Origin: CAZGOM01 sp964542875
GTDB taxonomy: Bacteria > Planctomycetota > Phycisphaerae > Phycisphaerales > Phycisphaeraceae
NCBI GenBank assembly: GCA_964542875.1
Contig: CAZIWA010000033.1
Span: 1-45,947 of the forward strand
Length of the DNA: 45,947 nucleotides
Direction: 5' to 3'
In this document: positions 31,901 to 40,035 of the stretch, piece after piece
How positions within the stretch are numbered: the first letter of the stretch is position 1
How the letters are laid out: each line of letters begins with the position of its first letter
Position numbers and translations under genes: made by a program
Notes under the pieces: generated by a model
What the model saw: only the letters and a program-made list of their open reading frames with translations
Databases searched by the model: none
Told to the model about the DNA's origin: nothing

Positions 31901-34803
31901 CAGCGGAAGCCATCCTTGCCAACCCCGCACCTGACTTGGACTTCCAGCAGACGCCGCTCTCCACCGCGATCAATGAACTGCGCACCAAATCCCGCCTCCT
32001 GATCGACGTGAACTGGCCCGCCCTTGAAGAAAAGGGCATCACAAAAAAAACGCCCATCACCCTTAAAACCCACGGCCTTACCTGGGGCCAAACGTTCGAT
32101 AAATTGATCGCTCAGGCCACACCGCCAAACGCGAAGCTCAACGATCGCGTGGCCTGGGCCCTGATCAATAACATCGTGCGAATCACCACCCGCCCCTTGA
32201 GCCTCGGCGATCTCGACTCCCGCTTGTATGACATCGGCGACTTGTTGGACCCCAACGGCAAATTCCAGTTCACCCCCGCACGCCTTACAGCGGCCATCGT
32301 CAACAAAGTTGGCGAAAGGCAAGACTGGAACCTCGCCGGCGAACCTGGGCCCAACATCGCCTCCATGCGCCATCTCCGCAGCGATATCATCGTCAGGGCA
32401 CCCGTAAGCTTTCACAAACAGCTCCTTCAACTTCTCGCCGATATCCGCTCCGGCGGCATCAGCAAAGACACAGACTTCGGCGACACCACCGGCCTGGCAG
32501 ACCTCATGAACGCCAGCCTCTCAGCCAACGAAGGCCTCGCCCTTCGCGCCCGCATAAACCAACTTCAGAGCCAATACCCCCATCCAAGTTCTGAACACAC
32601 CCGCTTAACGACACCCGTCAAAGTCCGGCTCGTCACCAGCGACGGCAGCCCCCTGCCCACAGACGCCAAACCCATCGTCTTCTCCTTCGGCGGGTGGGAC
32701 TTCGATGGCTCCCCATCCGTCGACGCCCAGGGAATCTGGACAGTCAACGTCGGCCCAGGTCACTACGGCATCACCGCGGGCGCTGCCGGCTATTGGGCCT
32801 ACTATTACGGCCCTGCCTGGTCTGCCCCAGGTAATAACATGCCTGTCAACCAACCCATCACCATCACGCTCACCGCGTGCCCGCTGCGCGAAATCAAATT
32901 TGCCGACCCCTCAGGCAACCCCGTCTATCCAGCAGAACTTCAATTTGAAACCTACGTTTCCAGCGGTTCCCTCTTCTCCAACACCGCACAATTCAGACCC
33001 ATCCTCCACAAACGCATCCATCCCACTCCAGGCCAGCCGATCCGCATCCCGCTGCCGGATTCCGGCGATACCTATGTCCATGTAATCGCCCCGGGTTACC
33101 GTAGTGGGAAATACGCATTCCGCCTCTCCGAACTCTCGCCCACGGCCACCATCACCCTCGAACACAGCCCCAACATTGCAGGCCAGGTGATTGACGCCGC
33201 CACCGGCCAAGCCGTCCCTAACGCCATCATTTCACTTTCTGACTCTGATGGTTTCCGGCAGCCATCCCCTCCACAATCCATAAGCGACGCCTCGGGCAAA
33301 TTCACCTTCGACATGTTCGAACCTCAGCCCCAAACAATTAAATCCAAGCAATACCGCTCCATGCTCCCCATCTGGGCCAGCGCTCCCGGCTACGGTCCTG
33401 AACCCGTCCAGATTGACGACGACGGCAAAATCCCCGCTCAAACGAAACTCACCCGCTCCATCGCCATCCCTGTGGAAGTCACCGGCGACCTCTCGCGCCT
33501 GCCCGGCTACCCCAACGCCCCTATGCTGGCCGTCCGTTACAACAACGACACACCCGTGCGAAACATCCGCACCCACAACCTCTACTTCCCCATCACCATC
33601 AAAGACGGCCGCGGCACCGGCGTCATCCAAGCCCACGCCAACATGAAAACCATTGTGGAAACCCTCGCCCCCGGCCTCTGGGGCTCTTCGGCGCCGTCTT
33701 ACGCTGACCCCAAACAGCCCGGCGTCACCACCGCTGTCCGCCAAACGCTTGATCCTGCCGTCCCTCTACCCCCGCTCGTCCGCATTCATATCCCTGCGCC
33801 TGAAGAAACCCGCCGAGTCCGCATTGCCTTGACCGGCGTGCCTAAAGAAGTGTTGACCCAAACCCGTGCCTGGGCCAAATGCGAATCCGCATTGGCCTAT
33901 TGGATGCCCCATAAAGAGCCTCCAATCACGATCCCCCTCACCATCGACGCAGACGGCACCGCCACGCTCGCAGCTCCCATCTATTCAAACCTCACCCTCT
34001 TCGTTGAAGGCTTCCCTGGCGACTATGAAACATGGCCCACCGCCATCATCCCAGGTGAGGGCGAACTCAAAATCACCCATCACCTCGACCCCACAAAGGC
34101 CTCAGGCGGCCTCTTTGGACAAGTGCTCGATTCCGCAGGCAAACCGCTTCCCAGCTACATCCTTGCCGCCTCCGCCGCAGGTGCCCCCTTCTCCGACAAA
34201 TACACAGGCGGCTACGCCATCGGCACAGCCCAAGGCTTCGCCTTCCCCCAAATCGCCCTCGACAGCGCACTCAGCATCTCTCTCTGTCTCCCAGACCAGC
34301 CCGGCAAATATATCCGAGTCACTGGCGTCCAATCCTCCAAAACCTGGCCCATCCCCTACATCACCATCCAACTCCAGCCTGACGGCACCGCCCGCCTCGT
34401 CACTCCAGGCGGCTCAGACCCTCACGACCTTACACGCAACACAGGCCAATACTCTCTTCAGATCGCCAGCTTCACCAAAGACACGCCTGACAAAAATCAC
34501 GCTGCTGCTGTCGCCCTGGCCAGCCAACTGCGCGCCCAAGGCGAAGACGCCTACAGCTTTCTGGACCCGGAACTCGGCGTCGGCTCCGTCACCGTCGGAT
34601 CATTCACCAGCGATGACCTCATCGAGTCACCACCCAACGCCACCGCGCCCGCCGAAAGCACCGGTCGTACCTTGCAGTACGGCGGACGGATCTCAGACCT
34701 CAGAAAACGCTTTCCCACTCTCACCCTCAACAACGCCCCCGCGGCCGCAACCTCGCCGGGTTCCGTACTCATCCAGGTTCCGAAGCCGGGCAAGTCCCGC
34801 TAA
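28999..34803 (+). CDS. Giant M56 (BlaR1-type) membrane metallopeptidase with multidomain C-terminus
   Basis: A 1934-residue protein whose ATG is one base after the BlaI stop. The M56 part has helices near 17-39, 51-70, 205-225 and 412-432, the zinc motif HELAH at 303-307 and a downstream ERE-ACCD element near 342. No penicillin-binding sensor follows. Instead there is a tandem 254-residue module (467-720 and 721-970) of TPR-like helices plus a secretin-like segment, then an STN-like domain (about 972-1150; DLDFQQTPLSTAINEL). About 600 residues of carboxypeptidase-regulatory/Ig-like strands come next, and a SPOR-like end near 1818-1876 (YSLQIASFTK, SVTVGSF). By analogy a signal at the large external part would trigger cleavage of BlaI. 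The ligand is unknown; a SPOR-like end suggests peptidoglycan. Confidence 0.85.
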   Translation: MLDWLLNHLPDINRQALALALVHSLWQCTLIAGLAWGILKGIPSRHANARYWVSTLALIAMVAAFAATWRIASVTFAPLSQAVAQISDISNHQARLQTDSDTLQRLRKELSDATDAIKINSQPNVKPQPGSLAKIPQVTESPTAKTDLRPDETQARYEQAQKRLTEFLSNLKPQTTLRVSPAVTTQALTSSPWLAPFKIPAALVPWANGFWFAGVFLMLARLSWATSRAIALKRSSSPINFGEEFDLFTALLSGLPRTPKIRLAVSSQVHVPCVIGWLWPVILLPARGLSMLPKDDLKLILAHELAHVRRFDGLVNLLQCLVEAILFFNPAVWWINRVIRQEREACCDAAAVSQNHASIENYATALLHWGELAAASHASQPALALTGPVKHKLVDRVKRLLIPDKPPELTAPLWSLPLLLSLAAAFFVGIETNQAQTTPKPTTQPKSPATSTSQPLGNTSETQAENKKTAKAFIRKTQELLKEGRKDGAIMFLESAFALDPENPDIKDQLKQLGRPIPSSRLPNQQNRLNSDEQLQTVTYGVAAIIHPAPGAQYSIDELAAALKRAISPQAPLTILPSAAKSGESKNFLIVTATVRHHLEVRHLLTNYVNPKTLTPAQLDEKINGLFNSIALLRQQWRYDEALCHVNEILFLKPDDTLALGLKKTLQDARLATPLAPLATQPNTQFLPLAPTPKPATEPITAPATQPQSTGKISASPEQIKKTVDAFMKKALQLLQEGNKDGAAIFLEGALQLDPENAQAKDQLKRLGRSPSATSPKDLEAIRKPLQLDEQIITRSYYVEPILNPPSGVRVSLDDLIHSLTRIIPAYAPLSITPAASKPGQPDDVLVVKATKRHQMEIGYILQHFIDINTLTPAQLDEKIQGMLKAIQVLRKEQKYDEALSQVNHILFLKPNDPAALFIKEMIEEARIITLYQKSQPKAQFIPLAPAATPPAEPINAPATQPAPVPQTAEAILANPAPDLDFQQTPLSTAINELRTKSRLLIDVNWPALEEKGITKKTPITLKTHGLTWGQTFDKLIAQATPPNAKLNDRVAWALINNIVRITTRPLSLGDLDSRLYDIGDLLDPNGKFQFTPARLTAAIVNKVGERQDWNLAGEPGPNIASMRHLRSDIIVRAPVSFHKQLLQLLADIRSGGISKDTDFGDTTGLADLMNASLSANEGLALRARINQLQSQYPHPSSEHTRLTTPVKVRLVTSDGSPLPTDAKPIVFSFGGWDFDGSPSVDAQGIWTVNVGPGHYGITAGAAGYWAYYYGPAWSAPGNNMPVNQPITITLTACPLREIKFADPSGNPVYPAELQFETYVSSGSLFSNTAQFRPILHKRIHPTPGQPIRIPLPDSGDTYVHVIAPGYRSGKYAFRLSELSPTATITLEHSPNIAGQVIDAATGQAVPNAIISLSDSDGFRQPSPPQSISDASGKFTFDMFEPQPQTIKSKQYRSMLPIWASAPGYGPEPVQIDDDGKIPAQTKLTRSIAIPVEVTGDLSRLPGYPNAPMLAVRYNNDTPVRNIRTHNLYFPITIKDGRGTGVIQAHANMKTIVETLAPGLWGSSAPSYADPKQPGVTTAVRQTLDPAVPLPPLVRIHIPAPEETRRVRIALTGVPKEVLTQTRAWAKCESALAYWMPHKEPPITIPLTIDADGTATLAAPIYSNLTLFVEGFPGDYETWPTAIIPGEGELKITHHLDPTKASGGLFGQVLDSAGKPLPSYILAASAAGAPFSDKYTGGYAIGTAQGFAFPQIALDSALSISLCLPDQPGKYIRVTGVQSSKTWPIPYITIQLQPDGTARLVTPGGSDPHDLTRNTGQYSLQIASFTKDTPDKNHAAAVALASQLRAQGEDAYSFLDPELGVGSVTVGSFTSDDLIESPPNATAPAESTGRTLQYGGRISDLRKRFPTLTLNNAPAAATSPGSVLIQVPKPGKSR
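30397..31908 (+). repeat. Tandem 254-codon duplication inside the M56 protein
   Basis: Residues 467-720 and 721-970 align along their length. KKTAKAFIRK matches KKTVDAFMKK, TLTPAQLDEKI occurs in both, EILFLKPDD matches HILFLKPND, and both end in a PATQP linker. The offset between matching threonines (469 and 723) is 254 codons. Confidence 0.85.
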
Positions 34804-34812
34804 ACTGCCTCA

Positions 34813-35520
34813 ATGGCCAAGAAACCCAATCGCCCTTCCCAGCCCGGCTCCCCTTCTCCCCTCGGCGGCCCCACGCCAGCCGGCATCTGGGAAAAATCCC
34901 ATGAAACACTCATCGGCGTGCTCGAAACCCACCTTGGCGAAACCCTCCACGTCTTTCGGGAAATGATCCCCACCGGCCCGCGTATCGATGTCCACCTCGT
35001 CGGCCCCACCGAGGAGCTTCCGTTTCACAAGCTCTTCACCGTCGGCATGAGTCAGACAAAAATGCCCGCGCCCAAAGACTTTGAAGACTGTCAGCGGGCA
35101 GAACTCCTCATCGGCCTGCCCGACGACTGGCCCATCACCCCCGAAGCCTTCATGGAAGACGCCTATCGTTGGCCTGTGCTGTTGCTCCGGCACATCGCAC
35201 GTATTCCTGCAAGCGCCCCGGAAGGCAAATGGCTCTTCGCCGGCCATGCCGTCCCCATCACAGACGCCTCCCTCTTCCCTGGACTGAAATTCACAGGCGG
35301 CCTGCTCCTTCCACCCCTGATCCTGCCCGAAGAAGCCCACGTCGCATTCAATGACGATTTTGATCCCATCCATCTCCTGGGCATCATCCCGCTGTATCCC
35401 GAAGAACTCGCCCTGGCCCAGACAGACGATCTCCCAGACCTCCTGGAAGCCCTGGACGAACTGGAAGCAACCGAAATCCTCGACCTCCACCGACCCAACG
35501 CCTGCCAAGCATCGGAGTAG
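34813..35520 (+). CDS. SUFU-domain (suppressor-of-fused-like) protein
   Basis: A 235-residue soluble protein, 9 bases after the M56 gene, so probably its co-transcribed partner. It fits the SUFU family: HVFREMIPTGPRIDVHLVGPTEE, the FTVGMSQTKMPAP strand, AELLIGLPDDW, a GHAVPI strand, and IIPLYPEELALAQ near the end. Bacterial SUFU proteins are mostly known as immunity-like members of polymorphic toxin loci, but no toxin gene is seen here. The first 25 residues are Pro-rich. A role as a binding or inhibitor subunit of the M56 system is inference. No clear Shine-Dalgarno is present, which fits translational coupling. Confidence 0.75.
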   Translation: MAKKPNRPSQPGSPSPLGGPTPAGIWEKSHETLIGVLETHLGETLHVFREMIPTGPRIDVHLVGPTEELPFHKLFTVGMSQTKMPAPKDFEDCQRAELLIGLPDDWPITPEAFMEDAYRWPVLLLRHIARIPASAPEGKWLFAGHAVPITDASLFPGLKFTGGLLLPPLILPEEAHVAFNDDFDPIHLLGIIPLYPEELALAQTDDLPDLLEALDELEATEILDLHRPNACQASE

Positions 35521-35627
35521 AAGCTTCAACCCGTAAGAATCCAAATGTAGCCCCCCCAGATGCTCCATGCCCTCGTCCGCGAGCATGTCTCGGCCACATT
35601 ATTCATACACTTGAATAGACGACCCGC

Positions 35628-36278
35628 TCACCCCACAGGCACGCTCTTGTTGGCCGCATGAAGCTTCACCAGCGTCACGCCTTTGGGCACATAAAACACC
35701 AGATGCAGGCTTTCGTTCTTGCCCAGCTTATCCAGCGCCTTGATTTCGGAGATGGTTTCCAATCGCTGATTCTGAGCGAAATTGATCTCCAGGCTTTCCC
35801 CCTTTTGAACCATGTAACCGCAGGCGACATGCTGGTTGCCATTTTTGTCTTCCAGCTTCAGCGTCTGAAGCTTCGTGTCCAGATTCCGCGCGGCTTTGAG
35901 ATACACGATGGCCTGCTCACCTGTAAACACCACCTGAACCACCGACATCCCCGTCCTCTCGGCGACACCCTTCAAAATGCTCTTGGGGTCCTTGGGCGCG
36001 CCCGGGCTCAGCGGCTTGAGCATACCCACCGCCCTGGTCACCAGGGCCGCATCTTCCGGTTCCGGCCGCGCGTCGCTGGAAGTCGGTCGGCTGTAGATCT
36101 TGTCACCGGGAAACAATCCCGAAACCCTCATTCCAAGCTTCGCTTCCTGCTCGGTCTTGCCCGGAGCGGGCTTATCGTCGGCAATGGCGGATGCCGTCAG
36201 CCCCGCTCCACCCAATGCCACCAGCACGCCAAGCAAACCAATTTGAAGCCCATACGAAAACTGAACCCGATTAAACAT
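35628..36278 (-). CDS. Secreted protein made of a domain shared with the CvpA-like protein
   Basis: A 216-residue protein starting at ATG 36278, just downstream of a strong GGAGGA (36286-36291). It has a signal peptide (about 1-35, ending SAIA). The last 100 residues align with the C-terminus of the protein encoded at 36434-38140: VYLKAARNL / TYLKAAMNL, CGYMVQKGESLE / VGYMIRKGDTME, LVFYVPKGV in both, and HAANKSVPV / VAANNKVPL. I do not know the family. It may be a soluble partner or competitor of the membrane form. It is the last gene of a leftward cluster, with a terminator between it and the CvpA-like gene. Confidence 0.8.
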   Translation of the reverse strand: MFNRVQFSYGLQIGLLGVLVALGGAGLTASAIADDKPAPGKTEQEAKLGMRVSGLFPGDKIYSRPTSSDARPEPEDAALVTRAVGMLKPLSPGAPKDPKSILKGVAERTGMSVVQVVFTGEQAIVYLKAARNLDTKLQTLKLEDKNGNQHVACGYMVQKGESLEINFAQNQRLETISEIKALDKLGKNESLHLVFYVPKGVTLVKLHAANKSVPVG

Positions 36279-36378
36279 AAATCTCTCCTCCAAAGCAGAT
36301 CAATAAATCCCGGGATATCCGGCCCGGCCTACCGCAGTATATGCAATCTTTCCTACGATGTTCCAATTTTCTAACAAC

Positions 36379-36408
36379 AAAAAGGCCCGGTCAAAACCGG
36401 GCCTTTTT
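36379..36408 (-). terminator. Intrinsic terminator after the CvpA-like gene
   Basis: AAAAAGGCCCGGT (36379-36391) and ACCGGGCCTTTTT (36396-36408) form a 13-bp perfect stem with loop CAAA. On the minus strand it ends in a T-tract. It separates the CvpA-like gene from the secreted paralogous-domain gene, so the latter probably has its own promoter or relies on read-through. Confidence 0.92.
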
Positions 36409-36433
36409 GAGTCAATTGTGAATCAATCCTGCT

Positions 36434-38140
36434 TTACTCCGGCGGAACATCAAGCGTCAACGGCACCTTGTTGTTCGCAGCAACAAACTTGGTGATCCTT
36501 ACGCCCTTAGGCACATAGAACACCAGCCAGATCGTTTCAGAACCCGTCATCATGTTCACGCCGGCGATCTGCGACACACTCCTGAGCCGGTTTTCCGGAT
36601 CAAGCTTGAATTCCATCGTATCGCCCTTGCGGATCATATAACCCACTGGGGCGTGCATTGCACCGCCCTGGTCTTCCAGGTAGATGGGCTGGAGGTTGTC
36701 CGCAAGGTTCATCGCCGCTTTCAGATAGGTGTAAGCGGTGTTCCGGTTCATCGGCATTTGCACGATCGTGAACTGCCGAGGCGCCTTGATTTCCTTGACG
36801 ATGATTTCCGGGTCAGGACGGTTGCCCGCCGCAGGCGGCACCAGAATGCCGTGGCCCGATTCAATCGCCGGACCCGCAGCGGGCTCAACAATTGCATTGT
36901 TCGACAGCGTACGGCTGTACTGCCGGCCATCGGGGAAGAACTTGGTGATCACCAGCGAAGTCGGAACCGAAGGCGCCTCAGGCGCGGCAGCAGGCGTACC
37001 CTCGCCGGCGGCTGCCGGTACCACGGAGTCCACAGGCTCGCCAAGCGCCTTGGTCAACTGCTGCGGATCATTCTTGAGCTCCAGCACCATGCTCTTTTCC
37101 TTCAGCATGCTGAAGGGGAAGCGGTTCATCCGGATGATCACGTGCTCAACAACATCGTCCTTGGGCACCGAGAAAAGCCAAATCACCGTGGACTTGTCCA
37201 TCAGGCAGTATGCGTAGTCGGAGTTATCAACGATGGGGTGATAAATCGGTGTGTTGGTTGTGGCGTCACGAAGCGTAAAGCCGATTGGCGCCAGCAACTG
37301 CCGCAGTTCACTGCCCGATTCATCGCGCCCGATCACCTGCAGCCGAACCTGCGTCGGCGAAATCCGGATGGTGCTGTCTTTGTCGGCCGAGCCGGAGATG
37401 TACCACTCGCTCACCACGCCGTAAAACGTATGGGTGTTGGCAGAAGCGGTCTTGCCCACCGCGGAAGACATCGCATTGGAGAATGCATTCACCGGGCCAT
37501 TGAGCTGGTACACCTGCGGCACCTGCACGCCGGCTTCGGTAGCGCTCAACGCGGAGTTGGGGTCATAGGCAATCCGGTACAGGAAGGCTTGCTTCACCAG
37601 TTCCGGATGCCGTTCAGCCAGAGGAGTGGAAGTGCTGAAAGCGCCGGTCGAAAGCCGGTTGTAGAAGTTGGCGGTCATCTGGTCGACCGCACCGGGGAAC
37701 AGTTTCTGCTGGTTTTGAACAAGCCCGTCGGTGCCGACCGTGTAAGGCTGATAGCCGCCCAGGTCCTTGCCGATGGGCATCATGCTCATTCCGATGATCA
37801 TGATCCCGGAAGTGAGGATGCCGGTGAACAGCCCGCAGACGCCGCCGCCGATAAGGTTGGTCACTTGGTTGAACTTCATGTTGAACCGGACCAGGTTGTC
37901 AAACCCCGCCCGGATCACCAGCAGCGAGAGGATGAAGCAGCTCAAAAGCGCCACACCCCGGGCATAGTCGCCTTGACGGTTCAAAAGCAGGTCCAGCCCC
38001 ACGGGCTCCCACAGCGCAAAGGCGATGGCCCCCGCGGCAATGACGGCCATCAGGTGAAGGAACGCAGTAAACAATCCCTGCGAGCCCCACCACAGAATCA
38101 TCATCAGAATAAAGCCTGATACGAGAACACCGGTTATCAC
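36434..38140 (-). CDS. CvpA-like membrane protein with extracytoplasmic C-terminal domains
   Basis: A 568-residue protein. Four helices in the first 125 residues match the CvpA/colicin V production layout (helices near 3-20, 25-45, 62-79 and 95-120). Then come about 440 soluble residues. Residues 250-360 contain a beta domain with VIWLFSVPKDDV. After a Pro/Ala linker, a related domain at about 460-568 is homologous to the secreted protein downstream. The start is GTG 38140 with GAGGG seven bases upstream. It lies in a leftward cluster after PilT and the pseudo-GspE gene (105 bp gap). CvpA proteins are linked to envelope homeostasis; the added domains are unusual and their function is unknown. 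Confidence 0.8.
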   Translation of the reverse strand: MITGVLVSGFILMMILWWGSQGLFTAFLHLMAVIAAGAIAFALWEPVGLDLLLNRQGDYARGVALLSCFILSLLVIRAGFDNLVRFNMKFNQVTNLIGGGVCGLFTGILTSGIMIIGMSMMPIGKDLGGYQPYTVGTDGLVQNQQKLFPGAVDQMTANFYNRLSTGAFSTSTPLAERHPELVKQAFLYRIAYDPNSALSATEAGVQVPQVYQLNGPVNAFSNAMSSAVGKTASANTHTFYGVVSEWYISGSADKDSTIRISPTQVRLQVIGRDESGSELRQLLAPIGFTLRDATTNTPIYHPIVDNSDYAYCLMDKSTVIWLFSVPKDDVVEHVIIRMNRFPFSMLKEKSMVLELKNDPQQLTKALGEPVDSVVPAAAGEGTPAAAPEAPSVPTSLVITKFFPDGRQYSRTLSNNAIVEPAAGPAIESGHGILVPPAAGNRPDPEIIVKEIKAPRQFTIVQMPMNRNTAYTYLKAAMNLADNLQPIYLEDQGGAMHAPVGYMIRKGDTMEFKLDPENRLRSVSQIAGVNMMTGSETIWLVFYVPKGVRITKFVAANNKVPLTLDVPPE

Positions 38141-38245
38141 TGACAGACCCTCCCTTCCATGGAGGTAATTGGTTTTTCACTCACACTCAAACGCAAACTC
38201 GAAAACCAGAAATTAACTGTGACTGCCGCAGCGCCTTGAGCTTGC

Positions 38246-39949
38246 TCAGGCCCCCGCAGGCGCTTCGGCCTGCTTGGCCTGCTGCTGGCTCGCCGTATCG
38301 CGCACGATGTCCTTATTGGGGTCCTTGGACAGCGCGCGGGTGATTTCGGCGATCGATGTCACGCCTTCCACGGCCTTGGTCAGTGCCGCTTCCTGCAGCC
38401 ACATGGTCTTGTTCTTGCGTACGTGCGCACGCAATTGTTCGTACTGGTTGGAGATGATCAGCGCGCGCGCTTCGTCGTCGATGACGGCCACTTCATACAC
38501 CGCCACCCGGCCCCGGTAGCCCAGGCCCATGCAGTCAGGGCACACCGCGGGCTTGTTGCCCACGATCACCTGGCCTGAGTGCTTGTAGAGCTGGTTGACC
38601 TTGTTGGCCGGCAGATTTAGCTTGCGCAGCGCATCCGCGTCGGGCTGATAGGAAATCCGGCACGTCGTGCACAGCTTGCGCACCAGCCGCTGGCAGATCA
38701 CCAGGTGCAGCGACTTGGCCGCCGCTTCCTGGTCGCCCACCAGCTTGCAGTACTGTTTGATCATGTTGAACGTATCGTCGGCCTGCATGCCCACGTAGAA
38801 CCGGGTCTGGTGGGAATACTGCGCCACCATGCTTGCGATGGTGGTGTCGGGCAGGCGGCTGATCATGATGATCTGCGTCTCGCGCAGCATCTGTTGCTTG
38901 AGCTTGGAGGCCACCGCGGGCAGGTCCCCGCCCATGTCCACCTTGTTGTGGACGACGCCTTCCAGGTCAAACAGCACTTCTTCTTCGAGTGTGAAAATGG
39001 TGGTGGTGTAGGGGTCGTGCCGGCCCATCATGCTGTACATCGTGGTGGTCTGGCCGTTGCCCGCCGGCGAACCCACCAGGATCACGCCGCCTTCTTTTTC
39101 CATGGCCTGCGCAGCCTGGTTGCGCTGCTGCTCCACAAACCCAAGGTCTTCAAACTTGATCTGCATCGCCTTCTTCAAGTCGATGAACATGAACAGGAAC
39201 ATGCCCCGGGTGGAGCCAGCGGTCATCACGCTGATCGTCTGCTGGCCGGCGAAGTCCGTATCGATGGTCACTTGCCCGGTCTGCTTCTTGCGCTTGTCGT
39301 TCACATCCAGCCCCGCGTGGAGCTTGATGTAGTTGGCCAGCTCAATGCCAGTCTGCGGGGTCAAAGGCGGCTGCATGTACTTGATGCCGTCGATCTGCAC
39401 GTTGATCGAAGCCTGGCTGGGCTCCACATTCAGTTCCACGCAGTACGCCTTGCGCTGAATGGCGAATTCCATCGCAATTTCAAGCGCGTTGTGCGCGGCA
39501 AACAAGGGGTGATCCGGTCCCGGGGGCACCTGCGGCTTGTTGCCCTGGATGATGCGCACCGTTGCCGCCTTGAGAGCCTGGTCGGTCTTGACGTTGGAAA
39601 TCTTCGCCTGGAGGTTCTTCCACAGAATCAGCACGTCCCACTTCGCGTTTTCCGGCACGCGCGCGTTACGGAAATAAACGTAAGCGTAAAGCGTCCCGAA
39701 GATGACGATAGCGCCCAGCGGGAAACCCACCCAGAAGGTGGGAATGAACAGGATCAAAAATGCCGCCAGTGCTGCGGCGCCCACTTGCGCGCCGTTCCAC
39801 AACTGCCGGGGGAAGAAGTACTTCATCAGGTCTTTGTCGAAGTACCCGGCAAGCCCACCCCAGATCCCCATCAGGATCACGAAGATGATCGGCTTCACCA
39901 TACTCATCAGCCAGACGACTTCAATCGGAGACACGGCTTGGTTATTCAT
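38246..39949 (-). CDS. Membrane-anchored GspE/PilB-like pseudo-ATPase
   Basis: A 567-residue protein from ATG 39949 (a GTG at 39991 would add 14 residues). Two or three helices at about 12-36 and 56-93 precede a GspE/PilB core. The ATPase motifs are all altered: Walker A is GSPAGNGQTTT with Q300 replacing the lysine; Walker B is IIMISRLPD with R365 for the catalytic Glu; the Asp box is LEEEV for IEDPVE; the His box has Q389 for His. The zinc tetracysteine C427/C430/C470/C473 is intact, as is GYRGRVAVYEV. It should bind or scaffold without hydrolysing ATP. It is downstream of an intact PilT gene (86 bp) and upstream of the CvpA-like gene. Confidence 0.88.
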   Translation of the reverse strand: MNNQAVSPIEVVWLMSMVKPIIFVILMGIWGGLAGYFDKDLMKYFFPRQLWNGAQVGAAALAAFLILFIPTFWVGFPLGAIVIFGTLYAYVYFRNARVPENAKWDVLILWKNLQAKISNVKTDQALKAATVRIIQGNKPQVPPGPDHPLFAAHNALEIAMEFAIQRKAYCVELNVEPSQASINVQIDGIKYMQPPLTPQTGIELANYIKLHAGLDVNDKRKKQTGQVTIDTDFAGQQTISVMTAGSTRGMFLFMFIDLKKAMQIKFEDLGFVEQQRNQAAQAMEKEGGVILVGSPAGNGQTTTMYSMMGRHDPYTTTIFTLEEEVLFDLEGVVHNKVDMGGDLPAVASKLKQQMLRETQIIMISRLPDTTIASMVAQYSHQTRFYVGMQADDTFNMIKQYCKLVGDQEAAAKSLHLVICQRLVRKLCTTCRISYQPDADALRKLNLPANKVNQLYKHSGQVIVGNKPAVCPDCMGLGYRGRVAVYEVAVIDDEARALIISNQYEQLRAHVRKNKTMWLQEAALTKAVEGVTSIAEITRALSKDPNKDIVRDTASQQQAKQAEAPAGA

Positions 39950-40035
39950 AAGCTGAAGATCCTCAATAGAAGGCCGCGTCCGGCCATCCACTCTCTCACT
40001 GTTCCCTGCATTCCCCTGGGTTCAACTAATTAGAT

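Noticed and set aside
28999..34803. Classical beta-lactam sensor BlaR1
   Set aside because: The M56 part fits, but there is no penicillin-binding domain with SxxK and KTG motifs in the C-terminal region, and no beta-lactamase gene nearby.
34813..35520. Toxin-immunity module
   Set aside because: SUFU proteins can be immunity proteins, but no toxin, Rhs/YD repeat or secretion marker gene is adjacent.
38246..39949. Working type II/IV secretion ATPase GspE/PilB
   Set aside because: Walker A Lys, Walker B Glu, Asp box and His box are all replaced. I checked the CAG (Gln) codon at 39050-39052 on the minus strand.
38705..40033. 442-codon open frame on the plus strand opposite the GspE-like gene
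   Set aside because: The product is His/Arg/Leu-rich with no domain. The minus-strand gene has a clear family fold.
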